6,461 nt of DNA from Acidobacteriota bacterium (GCA_015487755.1 WFPG01000102.1:1-6461); one strand, 5' to 3'. Shown: positions 1 to 6,461, numbered from the stretch's first letter. The notes: generated by a model from the sequence alone, not told the origin. Program-made: numbers and translations.

Positions 1-74
1 GATAAGGCTTAAAAGATAGATCGGTATAAAATTTAAATAAATCCCTTTTTAACATTTCTTTAAACCCGTTTTAC

Positions 75-102
75 TTGACAAACACCGAAAAACCTTTAAA
101 AT
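75..102 (+). promoter_or_regulatory. Sigma70-type promoter for the tRNA-Leu/tig operon
   Basis: A perfect -35 hexamer TTGACA (75-80) is followed after 16 nt by TAAAAT (97-102), a 5-of-6 match to TATAAT. Upstream positions 25-72 are very AT-rich, which could act as an UP element. Transcription would start near 108-110, leaving a leader of about 30 nt to be trimmed by RNase P before the tRNA at 139. No heat-shock signature was seen: no CIRCE inverted repeat, no CtsR heptamer repeat and no sigma32-like CTTGAAA/CCCCAT pair. Basal housekeeping expression is therefore the simplest reading. Promoter activity is inferred from sequence only. Confidence 0.72.
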
Positions 103-138
103 TTGTGAGGGACTGATAGCGGTGTGTTTGCCAGATTT

Positions 139-223
139 GCGGAAGTGGCGGAATTGGCAGACGCGCTAGACTTAGGATCTAGTGTCTTTCGGCGTGGGGG
201 TTCGAGTCCCCCCTTCCGCACCA
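139..223 (+). tRNA. tRNA-Leu, anticodon UAG
   Basis: The gene folds as a complete class II tRNA. The acceptor stem is GCGGAAG (139-145) with CTTCCGC (213-219), followed by discriminator A220 and an encoded CCA (221-223). The anticodon stem CTAGA/TCTAG closes the loop CTTAGGA (171-177), giving anticodon TAG at 173-175, which reads CUN leucine codons. A long variable arm pairs TGTC with GGCG around TTTC. The T arm is GGGGG-TTCGAGT-CCCCC (196-212). The D-arm region carries the usual leucine-type GGCGGAATTGGCAGACGCGC sequence. The discriminator A and long variable arm both fit leucine identity. The encoded CCA means it needs no CCA addition after trimming. tig starts 34 nt downstream with no terminator between, so the tRNA is probably released by RNase P and 3'-end nucleases from a shared tRNA-mRNA transcript. 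Confidence 0.97.
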
Positions 224-245
224 AATCCTGATAAAAATTAACTTT

Positions 246-251
246 AAGGAG
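246..251 (+). promoter_or_regulatory. Ribosome binding site of tig
   Basis: AAGGAG lies 6 nt before the ATG at 258, ideal spacing, and fixes that ATG as the start of trigger factor. It sits only 22 nt after the tRNA 3' end, so tRNA processing would leave a very short 5' leader on the tig mRNA. Confidence 0.85.
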
Positions 252-257
252 ATTTAA

Positions 258-1709
258 ATGGATAAAAAGATTGAGAAAAAGAACGAAGTTGTAAAAGAGG
301 GTATTTTAAACCTTCCCTTTAGCGAGTTGGAAAACGAATATAATGAAATTGTAAACGAATATAGAAAAGCGGCAAGCATTCCCGGTTTCAGAAAGGGGAA
401 AGCGCCTGTTTCCATTATTGAAGGAAGGTTTAAGTACGAGATTGAAAGGGAACTTTTAAAGTACATTGTGGATAAATTTTACGGCGAGGTTAAAAAAGAC
501 GCCGGAAATACCGTTTACGAGCATTTAAGCGATTATACTTTCAGTAAGAAAGATGGTGCAAAACTGAAGTTTTACTTTGAAGTTATGCCTGAAATAGAGA
601 ATATACCTCTTGAAGAGATGGAAGTTAAGGTTAAGAAGGAAAAGGAAGTTAATATAGAGGAAGAGGTTGAAAAGGTTATAGAGGATTTGAGAAACAGGTA
701 TGCAAAGGTAAAGCCTGTTGAAGACAGAGACACCGTTGAAAAGGGTGATATTGTTAATATGAAGATAAACGGGGAAGACGAAGAGGGCAGGACACTTATT
801 GATAACGAAAATTTTGAACTTGAGGTAAACCCCGACAATGACGATATGTGGAAGCCTATTGCGGAAAAGTTAATCGGCGTTAAAAAGGGTGAAGAAGCAA
901 AGTTTGAAATAGAGTTTCCCGACGACGAGAAGTATTCCGCTTTTAAAGGGAAAAAGGCTAAATTTACCGTTGTTGTTAACAACATAAGCGTTAAAGAGAT
1001 GCCTGAAGTTGACGAAGAGTTTGCAAAAACCCTGAACTTTGATTCTGTTGAAGCATTGAAGAAAGACATTAAAGAAAGCATTGAAAAAAGGCTTAAAGAG
1101 GTTAGAAGGGAAGAGAAGATTCACAACTTTTTTGAAAAACTCTTTTCCGAAATGGATATCCCCGTTCCACCTGTTTACGCAAGGGAAGAGGCTAAAAGGA
1201 TGATTCAGGACTATCTGAGAAATTTAGGGTATAATAAAGCGGACGAAAACATTGTAAATCAGTTAATGCCTCAGTACTATATGGCTGCCGTTGACAATGT
1301 AAAGAGAATGATTGCCCTTTCAAAGATTGCCGAAATGAACAATATTGAGGTTAGCGAAGAAGAGTTAGACGACTTTTTAAAGCCTTTTGTCCCACAGTTC
1401 GGTGAAAACGCAACTTTGGAATCTGTTAAGTTTAAACTTGACGAAGAGGGGCAATTAGAGGATATAAAAGAGTCTTTGAAGAGGGAAAAAGCCCTTGATT
1501 TAATTGTTGAAAAGGCAAACTTTGTTGAGGTTGACGAAAAAGAGTACGAAGAAGAGCACAAGGCAAGGGTTGAAAAGATGAAAAAGATGCTTGAAGAAAA
1601 AACCGAAGAGATGAAAAAGGAAAGGGAAGAGAAGGAGAAGGCTGAAGAAAAAAAGGAAAATGACAAAAAGGAAGAATCTTCCGATAAAGGGGAAGAGGAG
1701 GCAAAATAA
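258..1709 (+). CDS. tig: Trigger factor, ribosome-associated chaperone
   Basis: Trigger factor docks at the ribosomal exit tunnel in the cytoplasm and shields nascent chains; family members also catalyse Xaa-Pro isomerisation. The N-terminal ribosome-binding domain (about residues 1-115) carries the signature GFRKGKAP at 43-50. An FKBP-like domain follows (about 155-245), then the C-terminal chaperone arms (about 246-425), opened by the typical [10 protein letters not shown] segment. The protein has 483 residues against 432 in E. coli. The excess is a Lys/Glu-rich, probably helical tail from about 426. The FKBP loop that normally reads IPGFEEGLIG reads [10 protein letters not shown] here (198-207), so the phenylalanine of PGF is replaced by Ile201 and isomerase activity may be weak or lost (inference). 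AAGGAG precedes the start by 6 nt. The tail codons hold an in-frame A_AAA_AAG heptamer at 1649-1655 and the Shine-Dalgarno of clpP. The stop overlaps the clpP start by 1 nt. Family assignment is secure. Confidence 0.97.
   Translation: MDKKIEKKNEVVKEGILNLPFSELENEYNEIVNEYRKAASIPGFRKGKAPVSIIEGRFKYEIERELLKYIVDKFYGEVKKDAGNTVYEHLSDYTFSKKDGAKLKFYFEVMPEIENIPLEEMEVKVKKEKEVNIEEEVEKVIEDLRNRYAKVKPVEDRDTVEKGDIVNMKINGEDEEGRTLIDNENFELEVNPDNDDMWKPIAEKLIGVKKGEEAKFEIEFPDDEKYSAFKGKKAKFTVVVNNISVKEMPEVDEEFAKTLNFDSVEALKKDIKESIEKRLKEVRREEKIHNFFEKLFSEMDIPVPPVYAREEAKRMIQDYLRNLGYNKADENIVNQLMPQYYMAAVDNVKRMIALSKIAEMNNIEVSEEELDDFLKPFVPQFGENATLESVKFKLDEEGQLEDIKESLKREKALDLIVEKANFVEVDEKEYEEEHKARVEKMKKMLEEKTEEMKKEREEKEKAEEKKENDKKEESSDKGEEEAK
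1696..1701 (+). promoter_or_regulatory. Ribosome binding site of clpP inside the tig tail
   Basis: AGGAGG, a full anti-Shine-Dalgarno match, ends 7 nt before the clpP ATG at 1709. It lies within the last Glu-Glu-Ala codons of tig, so the acidic end of trigger factor and the clpP translation signal share the same bases. It supports ATG 1709 over the in-frame Met codon four positions later. Confidence 0.85.
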
Positions 1710-2290
1710 TGCTTATACCTATGGTAATTGAGCAAACGGGAAGGGGAGAAAGGGCATACGATATCTATTCCCGTCTGCTAAAAGACAATATTATATTTTT
1801 AGGTACGCCTATTGACGACAATGTAGCAAACCTTGTTATTGCGCAACTTTTGTTTTTAGAGGCGGAAAATCCCGACAAAGATGTTTACCTGTACATAAAC
1901 TCTCCCGGCGGTTCAGTTTCCGCAGGGCTTGCTATTTACGATACAATGCAGTTTATTAAGCCCGATGTGAACACAATATGCATAGGGCAGGCTGCTTCAA
2001 TGGCTGCAGTTTTACTTGCAGGCGGAACAAAGGGAAAAAGGTTTGCACTGCCTAATTCAAGGATTTTGATTCACCAGCCTATGGGCGGCATGCAGGGACA
2101 GGCTTCAGACATTGAGATTCACGCAAACGAGATAATCAGGATTAAAAAACTTTTAAACGAGATTTTGTCCAAACACACGGGACAGCCTATTGAAAAGATT
2201 GAAAAAGACACTGACAGAGACTATATTATGAGCGCACAGGAAGCCGTAGATTACGGCATTATTGACAAAATTATTACAAGGAACGAATAA
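1709..2290 (+). CDS. clpP: ATP-dependent Clp protease proteolytic subunit ClpP
   Basis: ClpP is the serine peptidase of the Clp system. Two stacked heptameric rings form a closed chamber that degrades proteins threaded in by ClpX (or ClpA/ClpC) in the cytoplasm. The 193 residues match mature family members with almost no propeptide. The start [10 protein letters not shown] resembles the axial-loop N terminus of processed ClpP. The catalytic triad sits at the canonical positions: Ser97 in GQAASMAA, His122 in IHQPMGG, and Asp171 in TDRDYIM. The [14 protein letters not shown] segment (65-78), forming the oxyanion-side Gly pair, is intact. The gene overlaps the tig stop by 1 nt (TAATG) and shares another 1-nt overlap with clpX, so peptidase and unfoldase should be made in coupled amounts. 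Nothing about it is unusual, and the assignment is certain. Confidence 0.99.
   Translation: MLIPMVIEQTGRGERAYDIYSRLLKDNIIFLGTPIDDNVANLVIAQLLFLEAENPDKDVYLYINSPGGSVSAGLAIYDTMQFIKPDVNTICIGQAASMAAVLLAGGTKGKRFALPNSRILIHQPMGGMQGQASDIEIHANEIIRIKKLLNEILSKHTGQPIEKIEKDTDRDYIMSAQEAVDYGIIDKIITRNE
2278..2283 (+). promoter_or_regulatory. Ribosome binding site of clpX
   Basis: AAGGAA lies 6 nt ahead of the clpX ATG at 2290 and inside the final codons of clpP. Together with the 1-nt TAATG overlap it supports both direct entry and coupled translation. Confidence 0.75.
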
Positions 2291-3531
2291 TGGGAGAAAA
2301 GTCTAAGTTTTACAGAACAAAAGCGGTTTGCTCTTTCTGCGGAAGGGGAGAAAACGAGGTTGACAAACTTATACAGGGGGAGAATTCCTTTATCTGCGAC
2401 AGGTGTGTTGAACTTTGCAATGAACTTATCACAAAAGAGAAAAAGGTTGTCTATCAGGAAAAGAAAAAGGAACTTCCCAAACCTGCCGAGATAAAGGCTT
2501 TCCTTGATAAGTATGTTATAGGGCAGGACGAGGCTAAAAAGAAGTTGTCGGTTGCGGTTTACAACCACTACAAAAGAATCCTTCACGAAGAGACAAAAGA
2601 CAGGGACGATAAGTTTGAACTTGATAAAAGCAATATCTTAATGATAGGCCCCACAGGAACGGGTAAAACCCTTCTTGCCCAAACATTGGCGAAGTTTCTT
2701 GATGTACCCTTTGCCATTGCGGACGCTACAACTTTGACGGAAGCAGGCTATGTCGGCGAAGATGTTGAAAACATTCTTTTAAGGCTGATTCAGGCAGCAG
2801 ATTTTGATGTTAAAAAGGCTGAAAAAGGGATTATCTTTATAGATGAGATAGATAAAATAGGAAGAAAAAGCGAAAACCCGTCCATAACAAGGGATGTTTC
2901 AGGAGAGGGAGTTCAGCAGGCTCTTTTAAAGATAGTTGAGGGCACTGTTGCCAATGTTCCGCCGCAGGGGGGAAGAAAGCATCCCTATCAGGAGTTTATC
3001 CAGATAAACACCAAAAACATACTCTTTATTTGCGGCGGTGCGTTTGTGGGGCTTGAAAAGATAATTGCCTCAAGGCTTGGAAAGAAGGTTGTAGGGTTTA
3101 AGGCCGGGGAAGATTTGAAAAAGGCTGATGTTTCAAGCGAGAAGATTATAAATTATGTTATGAGTGAGGATATTATCAAGTACGGCTTAATTCCCGAATT
3201 GGTGGGAAGGTTGCCTGTAATTACAGTGCTTCACGACCTTGACAGAAACGCATTGAAAAAGATTTTGGTTGAGCCTGAAAACTCACTTGTTAAACAGTAT
3301 AAAAAGATATTTGAAATGGACGGCATTACCCTTGAAATCAGGGAAGACGCACTTGACGAAATAGTTGACGAGGCTATAAGAAGCAAGTTAGGTGCGAGAG
3401 GGTTAAGGCAGATTATGGAAGAGGTGATGTTTGAGTATATGTTTGAAGCGCCTTCCAGAAAGGGAATAAAAAAGGTTGTAATTGATTCCGCACATGTTAA
3501 GTCAATCCTTGAGAAGAAAAAGATAGGCTAA
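2290..3531 (+). CDS. clpX: ClpX, AAA+ unfoldase subunit of ClpXP
   Basis: ClpX is a hexameric cytoplasmic ATPase that recognises degradation tags, unfolds substrates and passes them into ClpP. All expected parts are visible in 413 residues. An N-terminal zinc-binding domain has C14-x2-C17 and C36-x2-C39. Walker A is GPTGTGKT (120-127). The pore loop is GYVG (153-156). Walker B is IIFIDEID (181-188). The RKH loop is at 229-231, the arginine finger region PELVGRLP at 303-310, and sensor 2 GARGLR at 368-373. The ClpP-docking loop, usually IGF or LGF, reads VGF (268-270), a mild change that should still dock with the clpP product upstream. The start overlaps the clpP stop. The stop TAA is followed by TTT and then the lon ATG in the same frame. 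Length and motifs are normal and the call is certain. Confidence 0.99.
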   Translation: MGEKSKFYRTKAVCSFCGRGENEVDKLIQGENSFICDRCVELCNELITKEKKVVYQEKKKELPKPAEIKAFLDKYVIGQDEAKKKLSVAVYNHYKRILHEETKDRDDKFELDKSNILMIGPTGTGKTLLAQTLAKFLDVPFAIADATTLTEAGYVGEDVENILLRLIQAADFDVKKAEKGIIFIDEIDKIGRKSENPSITRDVSGEGVQQALLKIVEGTVANVPPQGGRKHPYQEFIQINTKNILFICGGAFVGLEKIIASRLGKKVVGFKAGEDLKKADVSSEKIINYVMSEDIIKYGLIPELVGRLPVITVLHDLDRNALKKILVEPENSLVKQYKKIFEMDGITLEIREDALDEIVDEAIRSKLGARGLRQIMEEVMFEYMFEAPSRKGIKKVVIDSAHVKSILEKKKIG

Positions 3532-3534
3532 TTT

Positions 3535-5919
3535 ATGGAAAAAATCAAGTATCCTATTCTTGCATTTGACAATGTGGTATTTTTCCCTGAAGTTGAAGAC
3601 GATATACTTCTTGAAAAAGAGTACAATAAAAAGGCTTTTGAGTATGCAAGGGAAAGCGGGGTTGACCCTGTTTTTCTGCTAATAAAGGGGGAAACCGTAA
3701 TCCATTCGGTTACAGACTTTTACACTATTGGGGTTAAACTTAAAGTTGTAAATTCCCTTACAGAGCCGAGCGGGGAAAGCACCCTTGTAAGTGTTAAAGG
3801 GGTATCCCTTTTTAGCGTTCACCACATTGAAGACAAGGGCGGTTTTTTCCTCTGTGAAGGGAAGGAACTTGAGGTAAAAGACGGGTACGATATTTTCAAG
3901 GCTGTTGAATATGTAAACAAAATCAAGGCTTTAATGAATAAAAACACTTCCGCAATCAGGAAACTTGTAACTATTAAATATATTGACAAAGCAATGAGAA
4001 GGGTAAACAACCCTGTTGCTTTTGCCAACAATTTAATCTTTGCCTTAAAGTTGCCTGTTGAGGAAAAACAGGTTTTGCTTGAAACCTTCAATACCGAGTT
4101 TAAACTGAAAAGGGTTTATGAGTTTCTGAAGGATAAAGTTGACAAGTACAGGTATGAGATAGACATTGAGAAAAAGGTTAGAAAAAATGTAGAAGAAAGC
4201 CAAAAAAGGTTTTTTCTAAATGAGAAACTGAAAGCCATAAAAGAAGAATTAGGCTACACAGGGGAAAACGACCTTGAAAAATTAAAGGAACAGATAGAAA
4301 ATGCAGGAATGAGCAAAGAGGCCTATAAAAAGGCTATGGAAGAGTTGAAAAGGCTTGAAACAATGAACCCCGCATCTGCAGAAGCCTCTGTTTCAAGGAC
4401 TTATATACAATGGCTTATTGATGTTCCGTGGAAGAAGAAAACAAGGGACAATTTAGACATATCAAGGGCAAGAAAGATTTTGGACAGAGACCATTACGGT
4501 TTAAACGATGTTAAAGAGAGAATTGTAGAGTTTCTTGCAGTTAGAAAACTAAATAAAACAAGAAGAAACCCTATTATATGCTTTGTAGGCCCTCCGGGAG
4601 TCGGTAAAACATCCCTTGCAAGGGCTATTGCCGAATCAGTAGGCAGAAAATTTGTCAGAATGTCTTTAGGCGGTGTCAGGGACGAGGCTGAAATAAGGGG
4701 GCATAGAAGGACTTATATAGGGGCAATTCCCGGCAGAATTATTTACCTTATGAAAAAGGCGGGAACTATAAACCCGTTAATGCTTTTAGACGAGATTGAC
4801 AAACTCTCTTCAGATTTCAGGGGAGACCCTTCAAGCGCATTGCTTGAGGCTTTAGACCCTGAGCAAAACTCACACTTTGTTGACCATTATTTGGATGTTG
4901 ACTACGATTTGTCAAATGTGTTTTTCATACTTACGGCAAACATACTTGATACCATTCCCGCTCCTTTAAGGGACAGGTTTGAGATAATAAGGATACCGGG
5001 ATACACCTTTAACGAGAAAATGGAGATTGCAAAAAGGCATTTAATACCGAAAAAACTTGCGGAAACAGGATTGAAAAAGTTTGAGCCTGAAATTGACGAC
5101 AATGCCCTTGAGATTGTTATTGAAAGGTACACAAGAGAAGCGGGTGTGAGGACTCTTGAAAGGACTATTGAAAAACTCTTTAGAAAGTGTGCGGTTGACA
5201 TTGTTGAGAAAGACAGGTTTAAAAAAGGCTTTAAAATAACAGAAGGCCTCGTTTTTGAAAAATTAGGCGTTCCCATATTTAAAACAAGCGTTGCGGAAGA
5301 AAAGCCTCAGGTGGGGGTTGCAACCGGGCTTGCATGGACTCCTTCAGGCGGCGATGTTCTTTTTATTGAGGTAATGACAATGCCCGGAAGCGAAAGAATT
5401 GATATAACAGGCCAGTTAGGGGATGTTATGAAAGAGTCTATTAAGGCTGCTTTTTCATACATAAAAGCAAATTACAAGAAGTTTGGAATAAACATAGAAA
5501 AGATAAAGAATACCGATATACATGTCCATATCCCCGAAGGGGCAATTCCAAAAGACGGACCTTCGGCAGGCATTACCGTCACCGCGGCTATATTTTCGGC
5601 ATTGACAAAAAGAGAAGTTCCTAATACCATAGCAATGACGGGAGAAATCACTTTAAGGGGAAGGGTGCTTCCTGTAGGCGGTATTAAAGAGAAACTCCTT
5701 GCCGCTCACAGGGCGGGTATTTACGAGATTATCCTGCCTTACGATAATGAGAAAGACCTTCAGGAAATTCCGGAAGAGATAAAAAGCGTTATGGTGTTTC
5801 ATTTGGTTAAGAATATGGATGAGGTTATTGACATTTTGTTTAATCAACAAAAATCCAGAGGAGAAAAGATTTTGCCTTCCGAATCCTCACAAGAAAATGA
5901 ATTAAGAGACTATAAATAA
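3535..5919 (+). CDS. lon: Lon protease, ATP-dependent (LonA type)
   Basis: Lon is a soluble hexameric AAA+ protease that removes misfolded and short-lived regulatory proteins. The 794 residues comprise an N-terminal substrate-binding domain (about 5-200), a helical linker ending in KRFFLNEKLKAIKEELG (224-240), an AAA+ module and a C-terminal peptidase. Visible motifs are Walker A GPPGVGKTS (352-360), Walker B MLLDEID (416-422), sensor 1 Asn469, the arginine finger in LRDRFE (478-483) and sensor 2 Arg539 in REAGVR. The Ser-Lys dyad is Ser677 in PKDGPSAG and Lys720 in GGIKEK, 43 residues apart as in E. coli (679/722). There is no transmembrane segment, so it is LonA, not archaeal-type LonB. The N-domain is divergent: the usual FPGM-hydrophobic-PL signature reads FFPEVEDDIL (16-25). 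The last ~24 residues form a polar tail. The start lies 3 nt after clpX, in the same frame, with no good Shine-Dalgarno, so coupled translation is likely. Confidence 0.98.
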   Translation: MEKIKYPILAFDNVVFFPEVEDDILLEKEYNKKAFEYARESGVDPVFLLIKGETVIHSVTDFYTIGVKLKVVNSLTEPSGESTLVSVKGVSLFSVHHIEDKGGFFLCEGKELEVKDGYDIFKAVEYVNKIKALMNKNTSAIRKLVTIKYIDKAMRRVNNPVAFANNLIFALKLPVEEKQVLLETFNTEFKLKRVYEFLKDKVDKYRYEIDIEKKVRKNVEESQKRFFLNEKLKAIKEELGYTGENDLEKLKEQIENAGMSKEAYKKAMEELKRLETMNPASAEASVSRTYIQWLIDVPWKKKTRDNLDISRARKILDRDHYGLNDVKERIVEFLAVRKLNKTRRNPIICFVGPPGVGKTSLARAIAESVGRKFVRMSLGGVRDEAEIRGHRRTYIGAIPGRIIYLMKKAGTINPLMLLDEIDKLSSDFRGDPSSALLEALDPEQNSHFVDHYLDVDYDLSNVFFILTANILDTIPAPLRDRFEIIRIPGYTFNEKMEIAKRHLIPKKLAETGLKKFEPEIDDNALEIVIERYTREAGVRTLERTIEKLFRKCAVDIVEKDRFKKGFKITEGLVFEKLGVPIFKTSVAEEKPQVGVATGLAWTPSGGDVLFIEVMTMPGSERIDITGQLGDVMKESIKAAFSYIKANYKKFGINIEKIKNTDIHVHIPEGAIPKDGPSAGITVTAAIFSALTKREVPNTIAMTGEITLRGRVLPVGGIKEKLLAAHRAGIYEIILPYDNEKDLQEIPEEIKSVMVFHLVKNMDEVIDILFNQQKSRGEKILPSESSQENELRDYK

Positions 5920-5931
5920 TTTGAAAAGTTT

Positions 5932-6461
5932 ATGATTGGAAAGAAGTTTACTTTTATCAAGAGTGCAACAGGGATAAGGGATTTTCCGCAGATTGAACTG
6001 CCTCACCTTGCTTTTGCGGGGCGTTCAAATGTGGGTAAATCTTCCCTTATAAACAAATTGGCTAACACTAAAAAACTTGCTAAAGTTAGCCAGACACCGG
6101 GGAAGACAAGGTTGTTGAATATTTTCAATGTTGACGACAGGTTTCTGCTTGTGGATTTGCCGGGCTACGGGTATGCAAAGGTTAGCAAAGAGATGCAGAA
6201 GCAGTGGAAGAAAATGATTGAGGAATACCTGATTGCTACACGGGATATAATGATTCTGGTGTTTTTGATTGATTCAAGGCATGAGCCTCAAAAAAAAGAT
6301 AGAGAATTATACGAATTTTTGGTATATAATGACATTGAGTTTATTATAGCCGCTACAAAAACGGACAAACTTTCAAAGAATCAGTTGAAAAAAAACCTTG
6401 CCGTTTTGAAAAGAGAGTTTAAAGTGCCTGATTACAGATTTTACCCTGTTTCTTCAAAAAC
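5932..6461 (+). CDS. engB: Ribosome biogenesis GTPase EngB (YihA/YsxC), 3' end outside window
   Basis: EngB is a small essential GTPase of the TrmE-Era-EngA superfamily, needed for late 50S subunit assembly. Only the first 176 residues are present; the family is usually about 195-210 long, so roughly 20-30 residues lie beyond the window. All five G motifs are visible: G1 GRSNVGKSS (30-38), G2 in QTPGKTR (54-60), G3 DLPGYGYAK (75-83), G4 TKTDK (142-146, often TKADK in relatives) and G5 VSSK (173-176). ATG 5932 is the first possible start in this frame because the lon stop TAA at 5917 is in the same frame, 12 nt upstream. No good Shine-Dalgarno precedes it (only GAAAAG at 5923), which suggests reinitiation by ribosomes leaving lon. 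The gene contains two runs of eight A (6290-6297 and 6388-6395). The lon-engB neighbourhood matches Bacillus lonA-ysxC. Confidence 0.96.
   Translation, partial: MIGKKFTFIKSATGIRDFPQIELPHLAFAGRSNVGKSSLINKLANTKKLAKVSQTPGKTRLLNIFNVDDRFLLVDLPGYGYAKVSKEMQKQWKKMIEEYLIATRDIMILVFLIDSRHEPQKKDRELYEFLVYNDIEFIIAATKTDKLSKNQLKKNLAVLKREFKVPDYRFYPVSSK

Noticed and set aside
41..60. T-rich stretch as a terminator of an upstream gene
   Set aside because: No GC-rich stem precedes the T run.
1..74. Possible end of an upstream gene or an extra promoter (TATAAA at 25-30)
   Set aside because: Forward frames meet stops within the first 20 nt, so no protein can be recognised. No -35 box sits at proper distance from TATAAA. 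The stretch is best left as AT-rich intergenic DNA.
1..138. Heat-shock control elements (CIRCE, CtsR box, sigma32 promoter)
   Set aside because: Searched by eye; no GAGTGCTAA-type arms, no GGTCAAA tandem and no CTTGAAA/CCCCAT pair. Only a sigma70-type promoter is present.
572..1081. Antisense reading frame of 169 codons inside tig, very Ser/Phe/Leu-rich
   Set aside because: Its composition is the mirror of Lys/Glu-rich sense codons, it has no ribosome site, and it lies wholly within a certain gene. The other long antisense frames (for example 1277-1735, 2251-2586 and 4902-5276) are rejected for the same reasons.
1660..1731. Possible small ORF (ATG 1660, about 23 codons) overlapping the tig end and clpP start
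   Set aside because: AAGGA ends only 2 nt before the ATG and AAGGAG lies 22 nt away, so neither spacing works. The sequence is explained by the tig and clpP codons.
1..6461. CRISPR arrays, insertion sequences, attachment sites or long repeats
   Set aside because: No regularly spaced repeats, transposase-like reading frames or terminal inverted repeats were seen. The tRNA shows no duplicated 3' fragment in the window, so there is no sign of an integrated element.

Overview
The window is a compact, one-directional bacterial housekeeping block: tRNA-Leu – tig – clpP – clpX – lon – engB (the last gene is cut by the window end). All genes are on the + strand. The DNA is AT-rich (roughly 60% A+T by eye). 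Arginine is written almost only as AGA/AGG, with just a few CGN codons noticed, and CTT/TTA/TTG leucine codons are common. Gene content and Shine-Dalgarno sequences make this a bacterium, but the phylum is not fixed by what is visible. The order tig-clpP-clpX-lon is widespread. engB directly after lon recalls the Bacillus clpX-lon-ysxC arrangement, and a tRNA-Leu gene ahead of tig recalls some deltaproteobacteria. A low-GC anaerobe or thermophile of a Gram-negative-type lineage is a guess only.

Layout. Positions 1-138 hold no supported gene. They contain a good sigma70-type promoter (TTGACA-N16-TAAAAT) that should start transcription about 30 nt before the tRNA. Positions 139-223 are a class II tRNA-Leu(UAG) with an encoded CCA. 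No terminator or convincing second promoter lies in the 34 nt between the tRNA and tig, so the tRNA probably heads the operon transcript. tig, clpP and clpX follow with 1-nt TAATG overlaps, each preceded by a clear Shine-Dalgarno. lon starts 3 nt after clpX and engB 12 nt after lon. Both lie in the same frame as the gene before them, and neither has a good Shine-Dalgarno, which suggests translational coupling or reinitiation.

Function. Trigger factor meets nascent chains at the ribosome. ClpX unfolds tagged or damaged proteins and feeds them to ClpP. Lon is the second ATP-dependent quality-control protease. EngB is a GTPase for large-subunit maturation. With a leucine tRNA in front, the block joins protein synthesis, folding and destruction. 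All catalytic motifs of ClpP, ClpX and Lon are intact.

Nothing here is a clear new system. The points most worth a look are: (1) a trigger factor whose peptidyl-prolyl isomerase loop has lost the usual PGF motif; (2) its ~55-residue Lys/Glu tail, whose codons carry a dnaX-like A_AAA_AAG slippery heptamer with an upstream AAGGAG and an immediate -1-frame stop; (3) the tRNA/operon fusion; (4) the two kinds of gene junction; and (5) an atypical Lon N-domain.
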